Assembly: GCF_003665095.1 (NCBI RefSeq)
Contig: NZ_RCHV01000002.1
Coordinates: 5,832,501-5,896,500 of the forward strand
Reading direction: 5' to 3'
DNA length: 64,000 bases
Source: Streptomyces sp. Z26
GTDB taxonomy: Bacteria; Actinomycetota; Actinomycetes; Streptomycetales; Streptomycetaceae
Shown: piece by piece, positions 32,355 to 40,817 of the stretch
How the letters are laid out: every line of letters begins with the position of its first letter
How positions within the stretch are numbered: the stretch's first letter is position 1
Notes under the pieces: model-generated
What the model was told of the DNA's origin: nothing
Seen by the model: the letters and a program-made list of their open reading frames with translations, nothing else
Databases searched by the model: none
Position numbers and translations under genes: made by a program

Positions 32355-33691
32355 GCGTCACCCCGTCATCACCCGGCCGCACCACCCGGCCGGAGCCCCG
32401 CCGCGCCACCCGGCCGGACCGGAGCACCGGCGGCGAGCCCCGCGCCGCCGCCGGCGACCCGAGCGGGAACCCGCTCGACCGCTGGCCCGACGTCACCGGG
32501 CCGCCGCCGGGCGGCGCGCTGCGCGCGGCCGTCACCGAGCGGCTCGTCCGGCACGCCTTCTCGCGGCTGCCGCTGCGCGTACGGCTGCCGGACGGCCGGA
32601 CGCTCGGGCTCGGCGGCCCGCTGCTGGAGCTGCGCGACCCCGACGCGTTCCACCGCAGGGTGGGCGCGCACGGGCTGATCGGCTTCGGCGAGTCGTACAT
32701 GGCGGGCGAGTGGGACGCGCCCGACCTGGTCGGCGTGCTCACCGTCTTCGCCGACCACGTCGGCACCCTGGTGCCCGCGCCGCTCCAGCGGCTGCGCGGG
32801 GTGTGGGCCCGGCGGCAGCCGAAGGACCAGCGGAACACGGTGACCGGCTCCCGCAGCAACATCCAGCGGCACTACGACCTGTCGAACGACCTGTTCGCGC
32901 TCTTCCTCGACCCGACCATGTCGTACTCCTCCGCCGTCTTCCAGACGTTCCCCGCCACCCACGCCCAACTGCCCGCCGCCCAGCACCGCAAGATCGACCG
33001 GCTGCTGGACCTGGCGGAGGTCGGCCCCGGCACCCGGCTGCTGGAGATCGGCACGGGCTGGGGCGAGTTGGCCGTACGGGCCGCCGAACGCGGCGCCTCC
33101 GTCGTCTCCGTCACCCTCTCCGGGGAGCAGCGGAGCCTCGCGCTGGAACGGGTACGGGACGCGGGCGTGGAAGACCGCGTCCAGGTGCTGCTGTCCGACT
33201 ACCGCGAGCTGACCGGGGAGTACGACGCCGTGGTCAGCGTCGAGATGATCGAGGCCGTCGGCGCGGAGTTCTGGCCGGAGTTCTTCGGCGTGCTCGACCG
33301 GCGGCTGAAGCCGGGCGGACGGGCCGCGCTCCAGGCCATCACCATGCCGCACGACCGGATGCTCGCCACCTTGAACACCCACACCTGGATCCAGAAGTAC
33401 GTCTTCCCCGGCGGCATGCTGCCGTCCGTCGAGGCCATCGAGCGCGTCACGCGGGACCGCACGGCGCTGGACCTCGTCCGCTCGGACGGTTTCGGCCCGC
33501 ACTACGCGGAGACCCTGCGGCTGTGGCGCGAGGGCTTCCACTCGTCCGCCGCCGAGGTGCGGAGCCTCGGCTTCGACGACATCTTCCAGCGGATGTGGGA
33601 CCTCTACCTCGCCTACTCCGAGGCCGGGTTCCGCTCCGGCTACCTCGACGTACGCCAACTGCTGTTCCAGAAGGGGGAGGTGACCGCGTGA
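32351..33691 (+). CDS. Cyclopropane-fatty-acyl-phospholipid synthase family methyltransferase 1 (UfaA1-like)
   Basis: The 446-aa protein begins with a disordered Pro/Arg/Thr stretch (about 1-45), then the family N-domain (GLIGFGESYMAGEWDAPDLVGVLTVF) and a SAM-methyltransferase domain with IQRHYDLSNDLFALFLDPTMSYSSAVF, motif I LLEIGTGWGELAVRAAERG (about 233-251), VVSVEMIEAVGAEFWPEFF and WIQKYVFPGGMLPS. It transfers a methylene from SAM to an unsaturated acyl chain in membrane lipid; relatives of this operon make 10-methyl (tuberculostearic-type) chains. GTG start, GTGA overlap with DUF1365. Confidence 0.9.
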   Translation: MSVTPSSPGRTTRPEPRRATRPDRSTGGEPRAAAGDPSGNPLDRWPDVTGPPPGGALRAAVTERLVRHAFSRLPLRVRLPDGRTLGLGGPLLELRDPDAFHRRVGAHGLIGFGESYMAGEWDAPDLVGVLTVFADHVGTLVPAPLQRLRGVWARRQPKDQRNTVTGSRSNIQRHYDLSNDLFALFLDPTMSYSSAVFQTFPATHAQLPAAQHRKIDRLLDLAEVGPGTRLLEIGTGWGELAVRAAERGASVVSVTLSGEQRSLALERVRDAGVEDRVQVLLSDYRELTGEYDAVVSVEMIEAVGAEFWPEFFGVLDRRLKPGGRAALQAITMPHDRMLATLNTHTWIQKYVFPGGMLPSVEAIERVTRDRTALDLVRSDGFGPHYAETLRLWREGFHSSAAEVRSLGFDDIFQRMWDLYLAYSEAGFRSGYLDVRQLLFQKGEVTA

Positions 33692-35034
33692 GCGGCGCGG
33701 CACACCGGCTCACCGACGCCCTCGGGCAACTCCTCGGCGCGCCGCCGCCCGTACGCCTGCGCGCCTGGGACGGCAGCACCGCCGGGCCCGTGGACGCGCC
33801 CCTGGTTGTGCTCCGCTCCCGGCGCGCGCTGCGCCGCCTGCTGTGGCAGCCCGGCGAACTCGGCCTGGCGCAGGCGTACCTGGCGGGGGAGGTCGACGTC
33901 GAGGGCGACCTCACCGAGGCGCTGCGCACCCTGTGGCGGGCCGGGCGCGAGCAGGGCCTGCGCCCGCCGCGCCTCACCGCGGCGCAGCGGCTGCGCGCCG
34001 CCGCCCTCCTGCTGCGCCTCGGCGCCGTCGGACCCCGCCCGCGCCCACCGGCCGCGCCGTACGCCCGCCTCGACGGCGCGCTGCACAGCCGGACGCGGGA
34101 CCGGGCGGCGATCAGCCACCACTACGACCTCGGCAACGACTTCTACGCGCTGCTCCTCGACCCGTCCATGGCGTACTCCTGCGCGTACTGGACCCGGGAC
34201 GACGACCCCGGCTACGGCCTGGCCGACGCCCAGCGCGACAAGCTCGAACTCGTCTGCCGCAAGCTCGCGTTGACCCCCGGCGCCCGCCTCCTCGACATCG
34301 GCTGCGGCTGGGGCGCCCTGGCCCTGCACGCGGCGGCGGAGCACGGCGCGCGGGTCACCGCCGTCACCCTCTCCACCGAGCAGGCCGCGGCCGTACGGGG
34401 CCGGGTGCGCGAACGCGGGCTGGAGCACCTGGTGGAGGTGCGCCGCTGCGACTACCGCGACCTGGACGCGGCGGGCTACGACGCGGTGTCCACCATCGAG
34501 ATGGGCGAACACGTCGGGGACGCCGAGTACCCGGGCTTCGCCGCCACCCTCCACCGGGCGCTCCGGCCCGGCGGACGGCTGCTGGTGCAGCAGATGTCGC
34601 GGGGCGCGTACGAGCCGGGCGGCGGCGCGTTCATCGGGACGTACATCGCGCCCGACATGCACATGCGGCCGCTCGGCGGCACCGTGTCGCTGCTGGAGGA
34701 CGCCGGTCTGGAGGTGCGCGGCACCGAGTCGCTGCGCGAGCACTACGTGCGGACCGTACGGGAGTGGCACCGGACGCTGGAGAGCCGCTGGGAGGCGTTC
34801 GTCGCGCTGGCGGGGGAGCCGACGGCGCGGGTGTGGCGGCTGTACCTCGTCGGCGGCGCCCTCTCGTTCGAGGAGGGCCGGATGGGCGTGGACCAGATAC
34901 TCGCCGTACGGCCCGGCCCGGTCGGGGAGAGCGGGGTCACGGGGACCCCCGGCGCCTGGTACGCGTTCGGGGGCCGGACCGGTGAGGACGGCACGGAGGA
35001 ACGTGCGGAGGAGAGCGGGGTGGGGGCGGTATGA
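33688..35034 (+). CDS. Cyclopropane-fatty-acyl-phospholipid synthase family methyltransferase 2
   Basis: The 448-aa second copy is clearly diverged from its neighbour: AISHHYDLGNDFYALLLDPSMAYSCAYW, motif I LLDIGCGWGALALHAAAEHG (about 204-223), VSTIEMGEHVGDAEYPGFAATLHRALRPGG and YIAPDMHMRPLGGTVSLLEDAG. The MHMRPL loop differs from the first enzyme's FPGGMLPS, suggesting another chain position or substrate. The C-terminus ends in a Gly/Glu-rich tail. GTG start, GTGA overlap. Having two family members side by side in this operon differs from the mycobacterial arrangement with one. Confidence 0.88.
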   Translation: MSGAAHRLTDALGQLLGAPPPVRLRAWDGSTAGPVDAPLVVLRSRRALRRLLWQPGELGLAQAYLAGEVDVEGDLTEALRTLWRAGREQGLRPPRLTAAQRLRAAALLLRLGAVGPRPRPPAAPYARLDGALHSRTRDRAAISHHYDLGNDFYALLLDPSMAYSCAYWTRDDDPGYGLADAQRDKLELVCRKLALTPGARLLDIGCGWGALALHAAAEHGARVTAVTLSTEQAAAVRGRVRERGLEHLVEVRRCDYRDLDAAGYDAVSTIEMGEHVGDAEYPGFAATLHRALRPGGRLLVQQMSRGAYEPGGGAFIGTYIAPDMHMRPLGGTVSLLEDAGLEVRGTESLREHYVRTVREWHRTLESRWEAFVALAGEPTARVWRLYLVGGALSFEEGRMGVDQILAVRPGPVGESGVTGTPGAWYAFGGRTGEDGTEERAEESGVGAV

Positions 35035-35891
35035 GCGGCTTCCCGTGGGGTGCCCTCGGCACCAACACGGCGGTGGCGGCGGCGGTCGCGCTGGCGGTGC
35101 TGCTGGTGACGTTCGGCATCGGGGTCGCCAAGGGCGCGCACCGGGTCGTGGACATCGCCTGGGGTACGGCGTTCGCGGCGGTCGCCGTCACCACGTACAC
35201 CCTGTCGGCGGACGAGGGCGGCGCCGGGCAGCGGCTGCTGCTGACCGTGCTCACCGCGGTCTGGGGCCTGCGGCTGTCCCTGCACATCGCGTGGCGTTCG
35301 CGCGGCAAGGGCGAGGACCCGCGCTACGCGCGGATGCTCGGCCGCTCCGGCATCCGGCACCCCGCGCTGCGCGCCCTGCTGCTGGTGTATTTGCCGCAGG
35401 CGGCGCTGGTCTGGTTGATCTCCCTGCCGGTGCAGGCCGGGCAGTACGCGGGCACGCCCTCCGGGGCGGCGCTCGCCGTGGCGGTCGCGGGCGCGGCCGT
35501 CTGGTGCGTCGGGCTGTTCTTCGAGGGGGTCGGCGACCTCCAGCTGGCGCGGTTCACCGCCGACCCGGCGCACCGCGGTCAGGTCATGGACCGGGGTCTG
35601 TGGCGCCTCACCCGGCACCCGAACTACTTCGGTGACTTCTGCGTCTGGTGGGGCCTGTACCTGGTGGCCGCCGCAGGACTCGTCGACGCCGGACACCCGG
35701 GCGTCGCCGCGCTCGGACTGCCCGCGCCCGCCCTGATGAGCTACCTGCTGATCGCGGGCAGCGGCAAGCGGCTGCTGGAACGGCACATGGCGGACCGCCC
35801 CGGCTTCGCCGCGTACGCCGCCCGCACCAGCGGCTTCTTCCCGCTGCCACCGCGCGAGGACGCCGACCCCGCCGCGGGCCCCCGGCCCTGA
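35031..35891 (+). CDS. DUF1295 membrane protein (steroid 5-alpha-reductase/isoprenylcysteine-methyltransferase-like)
   Basis: The 286-aa integral membrane protein has hydrophobic segments at about 12-32, 45-58, 65-85, 115-135, 148-165, 195-230, and the conserved C-terminal motif LWRLTRHPNYFGDFCVWWGLYL plus YLLIAGSGKRLLERHMADRPGFAAYAARTSGFFPLPP. DUF1295 relatives reduce a conjugated double bond with NADPH or methylate a terminal carboxyl. In this operon an acyl-lipid reduction step is plausible. ATGA overlap with the second cyclopropane synthase gene; last of the five-gene operon. Confidence 0.88.
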   Translation: MSGFPWGALGTNTAVAAAVALAVLLVTFGIGVAKGAHRVVDIAWGTAFAAVAVTTYTLSADEGGAGQRLLLTVLTAVWGLRLSLHIAWRSRGKGEDPRYARMLGRSGIRHPALRALLLVYLPQAALVWLISLPVQAGQYAGTPSGAALAVAVAGAAVWCVGLFFEGVGDLQLARFTADPAHRGQVMDRGLWRLTRHPNYFGDFCVWWGLYLVAAAGLVDAGHPGVAALGLPAPALMSYLLIAGSGKRLLERHMADRPGFAAYAARTSGFFPLPPREDADPAAGPRP

Positions 35892-36219
35892 GGCCCGCCC
35901 GGGACCGGGGAGCCCGGCCCGTACACGTACGGGCGCGGGCGGTAGCCCGGCGCATTTTCCTCCAGCGCGGAGGAGCCGGTCTCGCCGCCGCATTGTGCCC
36001 CGAAGCCGAAGCGGGTGTTCTCCTCCTCACGTGTCTGACCGGTGCTGATGGCTCCGGAGCGTCGCACCAGGGAACGTCGAGTAGGAGGAGGGACGAGCAC
36101 GATGTCCGTGTCGGTCAGAACCGCTCGCACGACGTTGCCGTTGGCGGGTTCAAGAGCGGTCGGACAGTGGATATCTTCAAGCACGTCCCTCAGCCCCGAC
36201 GCACCTGGGTAGGCGCGTT
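35892..36219. other. Intergenic region (328 bp) with palindrome at 35917-35934
   Basis: A palindrome GCCCGTAC-AC-GTACGGGC lies 26 bp after the DUF1295 stop and may be the operon terminator. From about 36000 the base composition drops toward that of the following membrane protein gene. A 36-codon reading frame at 36101-36211 (+) has a GAGGAGGG ribosome site, but its product has no recognisable feature and I do not call it a gene. Confidence 0.5.
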
Positions 36220-38874
36220 CTAGGGAGGGTTGCCTTCGGTGCCGCCACCACTCTCGTTGGGGCTCCGCTCGATCAGGATCATCGGCTCGTTGCCCTTGAG
36301 CTGCTGCCAGATGGTGACCAGCGCCACGATCTGGGCGACCAGGAACGCCACCTGCACCGACGCCGTACGCCACTGGTAGAGGGACAGGAGCAGGCCCGCT
36401 CTGGTCGGCCAGTAGCGCCTCTCCCCACGGAAAGTGTCGATGTCCATCGCGACTCCGGTCAGAGTGAGCACTAGCAGCGTGAGGCTCAGATTGAGCGGCC
36501 AGTTGTTGATGGGTTGGTCGACCATCCAGTCACCGGCCCACTGCACGAACACCGGAGCCGCGTAGGCGAGTGCCAGCCCGAAGGCGCGGACCGGACCGCG
36601 TCGTCCGGGCAGGACCCGCCACAGCGCGCCTAGCGTGAAACCGGCGCCAATCCAGATGAGTTCCACCTCCAGCGCGTGCATCACGGTCTCGGCGAGTCCA
36701 AAGCGCTGAAAGTACTTCTCGCCCCATTGATCCCCACGCACCTGATTGGCCCAGGTCAATATCACCACTGCGGGCACCGAGAAAAGTGCGGTGAGACGTG
36801 CGGCTCGCCAGGCGTTATCCCATGAGGTGCCCTGTGGCCCCCAAGCCAGGGCCAGTTCCACCGGGCTGATGGATGCGGGAAGCCGTATCCAGGTGCGTGG
36901 CAGGCCCGATGGCGGGGCGGGGTGCGGTAGCCGGTGCAGCCGGTCCAGTTCGCGTTCCAATTTGGAGCGGTTCTCGTCCTGCTGGCCCTGTTCCAGTCGG
37001 CGCAGTTGGGCGTGCAACTCCCGGTGCTGGCGCGCCGCCCTCAGCAGGTGCTGCCGGTCGGGTTCCTTCACCAGTTCGTGCAGCCTGTGGCCCGAGGACA
37101 GCTTCCGGTACAGGATCGCGCGCTTGGTGCCGAGAGCGAGTAGACCTGTCAGGGCGAGCCAGAGCGCCAGCATGGGAAGCAGGGGCAGCGGGACACCCGC
37201 GTACCAGCCGACCACCGGCCCGACGGAGTAGATGAAGAAGACCTTCAAAATGCACAGGTCTGCCGGTGTGGGGACTACAGCCTGGGGATTGGCCGTCGCC
37301 TTGGCACGGGCCCGCAGTAGGGCCAGGATCGCCAGCGACGGGCACCACCACCAGAGGCTGCCGCCGTAGAACCAGTCCAGCCAGTCGACGGGAAACCAGC
37401 GCAGGTCGTTGAAGACCGCCGTCACGTGCCGTAGCCCGTAGAGATCGTTTCCGTTGCGCCTACTGAGCCAGCTTTGGTGCTCCCACAGGTTTTCCGCAGC
37501 CCAGACGCTCACCGTGGTGACAACCGTGGATCCCGCGATCAGAGCGGCGAGCAGGCTGTGCGGGAAGCGGCCCCACGGCCGTCCGGCCACTGGGGCATCG
37601 AGAGCGCGCCACAGCCGTAGCAACGACGCCACTGCACCCACGAGCCAGATGAGAATCACGCACGCGCAGGCCATGGCGAACGCCACCATGGCGTGGGTCT
37701 CCTGAAAGTGGTGCGCCTCGTCGGGGAAGTTCTCCCAGTCGAGCAAGAGCTGGGAGGGCAAGGCCAGCCAATGGGGGCGACACACCACCACGGTCACGTA
37801 GCCGGTGGCGGCGGCGACGAGACCGCCGGCGGTCCGTCCGGGTCTGCCGAACACGCACAGCGCGAGACCGGTAAGGACGGTGAGCCCGAAGTGCAGTGGG
37901 ATGCGTTGATCTCTCATCCAGTACGGGCCCGTGCTCTGCTCAGCGAGATAACCCAGTGCGGGGCTCGCGAGGAGTTGGACGACGGAAATCGCGAACGTCA
38001 GCCAGCCCACGGACAACAGATTGCGGACGGTACGGACCTCCGAGTCGGCGCGCGGGGTGGTGGCTGGGGTGCGACGCACTGTGCGGACCACGACCAGGAG
38101 CAGGACGAGAAACACCACCTGCAGCAGTAGCCAGAGCAACGCGTCCACGACGAACCAGGGTTGGTTGCTCCACCGTGCCGCCGAAGCCTTGGCAGCCGGC
38201 GGTTGCAGGGTGACCCGCACCTCCGGAGGCGCACCGCCCGGCTTCGCCGTGCTCCAGGTGAGGTCGGTGGTGGCGCCCGATGTCGGCGAGGAGGAGACGC
38301 TCCGAGCGGCTCTTCCGCCCAGATCGACAGTGATCTCCTGCCACCAGGAGTCGTCCAAAGCGGACGGGCGGACCAGTTCCAGGTTCCACAGCCGAGGGTG
38401 GACGGTGAGTTTCCAGGGCCCGAACTCGCGGGTGCCGAGAGCGACCACCCAGGTCATGACTCGCTGGTCGACCGTCACCCACTTCTTCCCGACGGTCACT
38501 TTCGGCGCCCTGGTGCGCCCCTCCGTATCCCGGAACGCGTCGTCGTCGGGAGACCGCAGCAGACACCGCATCGCCGTCCGGTGCCGCTCCGTGTCCCCGT
38601 TCAGCAGGAGGTCCGACGCCTGGCTCCAGGACTTGGGCACCTTGATGGTGAGGCGCCCCTCGGCCTTGCTGTAGTTCTCGTCCTCGTGTGTGAACCGGAC
38701 CGATGCGGTGGCTCGAACCGACTTCAACTGTCCGGTGTTGCAGACGTCGTCCGCTGCTCGGGCGGGCGCGGCGGGCAGCAGACAGAGGAGCGTGGCCGCG
38801 GACCACAGAAACAGAACGTGCCTCAGCCGCCTCAACAAGACCCCCACTCGTCCGCCCTGGGCAGTGAGACCCAT
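36220..38874 (-). CDS. Large polytopic membrane protein of unknown function (possibly DUF6185 family)
   Basis: About 884 aa. A signal-like segment (about 17-37, ending APARA) is followed by an extracellular beta-rich domain (about 40-245) carrying three cysteines. Then come at least ten hydrophobic segments separated by loops, a charged coiled stretch near residues 600-650 rich in Leu/Arg/Glu/Gln, and a final membrane domain. I do not recognise catalytic residues. G+C is visibly lower than in all neighbours (many A/T third positions, TGT, GAT, CAT codons), and it sits between genes that are adjacent in mycobacteria, suggesting insertion by horizontal transfer. The start is uncertain; 38874 is chosen because the signal segment follows closely. 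Confidence 0.7.
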   Translation of the reverse strand: MGLTAQGGRVGVLLRRLRHVLFLWSAATLLCLLPAAPARAADDVCNTGQLKSVRATASVRFTHEDENYSKAEGRLTIKVPKSWSQASDLLLNGDTERHRTAMRCLLRSPDDDAFRDTEGRTRAPKVTVGKKWVTVDQRVMTWVVALGTREFGPWKLTVHPRLWNLELVRPSALDDSWWQEITVDLGGRAARSVSSSPTSGATTDLTWSTAKPGGAPPEVRVTLQPPAAKASAARWSNQPWFVVDALLWLLLQVVFLVLLLVVVRTVRRTPATTPRADSEVRTVRNLLSVGWLTFAISVVQLLASPALGYLAEQSTGPYWMRDQRIPLHFGLTVLTGLALCVFGRPGRTAGGLVAAATGYVTVVVCRPHWLALPSQLLLDWENFPDEAHHFQETHAMVAFAMACACVILIWLVGAVASLLRLWRALDAPVAGRPWGRFPHSLLAALIAGSTVVTTVSVWAAENLWEHQSWLSRRNGNDLYGLRHVTAVFNDLRWFPVDWLDWFYGGSLWWWCPSLAILALLRARAKATANPQAVVPTPADLCILKVFFIYSVGPVVGWYAGVPLPLLPMLALWLALTGLLALGTKRAILYRKLSSGHRLHELVKEPDRQHLLRAARQHRELHAQLRRLEQGQQDENRSKLERELDRLHRLPHPAPPSGLPRTWIRLPASISPVELALAWGPQGTSWDNAWRAARLTALFSVPAVVILTWANQVRGDQWGEKYFQRFGLAETVMHALEVELIWIGAGFTLGALWRVLPGRRGPVRAFGLALAYAAPVFVQWAGDWMVDQPINNWPLNLSLTLLVLTLTGVAMDIDTFRGERRYWPTRAGLLLSLYQWRTASVQVAFLVAQIVALVTIWQQLKGNEPMILIERSPNESGGGTEGNPP

Positions 38875-38953
38875 ACCCCGGTCGCGGACCACGACTCGGC
38901 CCCGGGGAAATTGCTCATGAGCGCTGCAACGCTGGTGGGTTGACGATGGTGAG

Positions 38954-38996
38954 GACCTCCGTGCGGAGCTGTCCGGAGACGTACCGCACGGAGGTC
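38954..38996. repeat. 13-bp perfect inverted repeat upstream of the lower-GC membrane protein gene
   Basis: Arms GACCTCCGTGCGG (38954-38966) and CCGCACGGAGGTC (38984-38996) flank a 17-nt spacer. It lies 80-122 bp upstream of the membrane protein start and 168 bp beyond the rskA end, so it could be the rskA terminator, an operator, or a relic of the insertion. Nothing else is seen between 38875 and 39163. Confidence 0.65.
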
Positions 38997-39163
38997 GACC
39001 AGGGTCTGATCGGTAGGTCCCGTCTTGCTCGCGGTGCCCGGTGCGTACCACCGCTGTCCAAGGCGCCCACGTAGCTCACCACGAAAGGGCGCCCTCCGCC
39101 TTACGGCTGCACGCACCGACCACCGCCAACACCGTACGGTGGCTGACGCCCTGTCAGGCGGCC

Positions 39164-39925
39164 CTACGCCGTGGCGAACTCCATCAGCGCCACCGGGTCG
39201 GACGTCGGCTGCGCCGAACCGCCCGCCGGTTCCACCGTGATGCCCATGCCCGAGGCGTCCCCGACCGGTCCGTCCATCAGGACCGTCTCGGCCGCCGCGG
39301 GGGACTCCAGCAGGCCCGCCGGGCGCATGTCCCCGGCGCTGTCGCTGAACCACAGCTGGTACACCTTGCCGCTCGGCGCCTCCGGCAGCCCCGCCGCGAA
39401 GAACGCGGCCCGGTCGGCGTCCCGCGACACCACCACCGAGGCCGACGCCCCGGTCGGCAGCTTCCCCGTCGTCACCTTCGCGTCCGGCGCGGCCAGCACC
39501 TCGGCGAGACGTTCGGCCCGCCGATCGCCCGCGTCCGCGCGCTGCCGCGCCTCGTCGGCCTCCTGGTGCTGCCAGACGGCCACGCCGCCCAGGCCCGCGA
39601 CCGCCGCCAGCACGGCGGCCAGCGCGAAGCGCGGCAGCGCGCGCAGCCGCCCGCCGGACCATCCGCCGGAACGTGCCTGCTGCGGCACGCGCGGCGGCTC
39701 CTGCCGTACGGTCTGGATCTCGCGCAGCACCCGCTGCCGCATCTCCGGCGGTGGCACGGCGGAGACGGCCAGCCCGAGCCGTTCGGTGGTCGCGGTCAGC
39801 TCCCGAACCTCCTGCGCGCAGGACGGGCAGTCGGCCATGTGCCGTTCGAACTCGACGCGTTCGGGGTCCGGCAGCGCGTGCACGCTGTAGGCGCCGGTCA
39901 GTGTGTGCAGGTCGGCGGCGATCAT
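39164..39925 (-). CDS. rskA: Anti-sigma-K factor RskA
   Basis: The 253-aa single-pass membrane protein has an N-terminal zinc-type anti-sigma domain with H29-x3-C33-x2-C36 (FERHMADCPSCAQEV), one transmembrane helix (about 98-118, ALAAVLAAVAGLGGVAVW) and an extracytoplasmic RskA-type domain (KVYQLWFSDSAGDMRPAGLLE, GMGITVEPAGGS). It holds SigK at the membrane until proteolysis or a redox signal releases it. ATGA overlap with sigK. The same sigK-rskA order occurs in mycobacteria. Confidence 0.92.
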   Translation of the reverse strand: MIAADLHTLTGAYSVHALPDPERVEFERHMADCPSCAQEVRELTATTERLGLAVSAVPPPEMRQRVLREIQTVRQEPPRVPQQARSGGWSGGRLRALPRFALAAVLAAVAGLGGVAVWQHQEADEARQRADAGDRRAERLAEVLAAPDAKVTTGKLPTGASASVVVSRDADRAAFFAAGLPEAPSGKVYQLWFSDSAGDMRPAGLLESPAAAETVLMDGPVGDASGMGITVEPAGGSAQPTSDPVALMEFATA

Positions 39926-40506
39926 ACGCTCACTCCCAGGCAGTCGCGCAGACGGATCAGGCCGTCCCGCAGCCGTGTCTTCACGGTCCCCAGCGGCAGC
40001 GCCAGCAGCTCGGCGACCTCACGATAGGTGTGACCCTGGTAGTACGCCAGGTTCACGGACTGGCGCTGCACCTCGGTGAGCGTACGCATGCAGCGGCGTA
40101 CCTGCTCTCGTTCCAGCCGTGCCTCGACCTGCTCGGTGACCTCGTCGAAGGCCGGGGTCTGGTCCAGCAGCGCGGCCCGGTACTCGCGGTCGCTCGCCGC
40201 CTGCGCCGACCGCACCCGGTCCACGGCGCGGCGGTGCGCGAGGGTGAGCACCCAGGACATGGCACTGCCCTTGTCCGGGCGGAAACCGGAGGCGCAGCGC
40301 CAGACCTCCATCAGGACCTCCTGTGCCACCTCCTCCGACTGCGCCGGGTCGCGCAGCACGCTGCGCACGAGACCCAGTACGGGGCCCGCCACGGCGTCGT
40401 ACACCGAGGCGAACGCGTCCTGGTCGCCGCGCGCCACCCGCGCCAGCAGCTCCGCGAGGTCCGGAGCGGCCTCCTGGCTCGCGGCGAGATCGGGGGAAGC
40501 CCTCAT
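39922..40506 (-). CDS. sigK: ECF sigma factor SigK
   Basis: The 194-aa ECF sigma factor has region 2 (DAFASVYDAVAGPVLGLVRSVLRDP, then QSEEVAQEVLMEVWRCASGF and the AMSWVLTLAHRRAVDRVRS segment) and region 4 (LTEVQRQSVNLAYYQGHTYREVAELLALPLGTVKTRLRDGLIRL). Cysteines C139 and C188 fall where the mycobacterial SigK has the pair reported to form a regulatory disulfide. Start at 40506 follows GGAGGAA. A promoter of the type it should recognise lies 130-160 bp upstream, so it is probably autoregulated. It is the likely controller of the genes between 27.6 and 35.9 kb. Confidence 0.93.
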   Translation of the reverse strand: MRASPDLAASQEAAPDLAELLARVARGDQDAFASVYDAVAGPVLGLVRSVLRDPAQSEEVAQEVLMEVWRCASGFRPDKGSAMSWVLTLAHRRAVDRVRSAQAASDREYRAALLDQTPAFDEVTEQVEARLEREQVRRCMRTLTEVQRQSVNLAYYQGHTYREVAELLALPLGTVKTRLRDGLIRLRDCLGVSV

Positions 40507-40639
40507 GCGCGCTTCCTCCCCGGAGGTGTGCCGGGTGGCGCCGCGGGGTCGGGCCGCGTGCGGCCGCGGGCGGTGACAGGACTCATGCTTCCTCCGGGTG
40601 CCGGCGATCGTGCGTGCCCATCGTGGGGGACGCGCAACG

Positions 40640-40670
40640 ATGATTCGTCGCCGCGCGCCGTACGGATTGG
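40640..40670 (-). promoter_or_regulatory. Autoregulatory sigma-K-type promoter of sigK-rskA
   Basis: On the minus strand CCAATCC (40664-40670), 16 bp, then CGAATCAT (40640-40647). This is close to the mycobacterial SigK consensus as I remember it (CCATCC-N16/17-CCGAATCAT). The rest of the 40507-40763 gap shows nothing else. Confidence 0.75.
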
Positions 40671-40763
40671 TATACGCCTCCCGGGGCACCCGGTCGGGTC
40701 GTACCACGCGGCGGGGGTCGGGCGGGGTGCGTGCGGCGTGCCTCGTGCGGGGGCCGTACACGC

Positions 40764-40801
40764 GCAGAGCCGCCGCCCGCGGGTGCGGGCGGCGGCTCTG
40801 C
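40764..40801 (-). terminator. Strong hairpin terminator after the aldo/keto reductase gene
   Basis: Seventeen-bp perfect arms (40764-40780 and 40785-40801) with a 4-nt loop; the hairpin starts 17 bp beyond the stop codon on the minus strand. Confidence 0.85.
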
Positions 40802-40817
40802 GGGACGCGGGTTGCCG

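Noticed and set aside
36101..36211. 36-codon reading frame with a strong GAGGAGGG site
   Set aside because: The peptide has no recognisable signal, helix or family feature, and no neighbour supports it; left as a remark in the intergenic entry.
37281..37290. Extra GGATTGG (CCAATCC on the minus strand) inside the membrane protein gene as a further sigma-K site
   Set aside because: No CGAAT element follows at the required spacing, and it lies inside a coding region.
38946..39074. 42-codon frame MVRTSVRSCPETYRTEV... upstream of the membrane protein gene
   Set aside because: It runs through the 13-bp inverted repeat and lacks a ribosome site.
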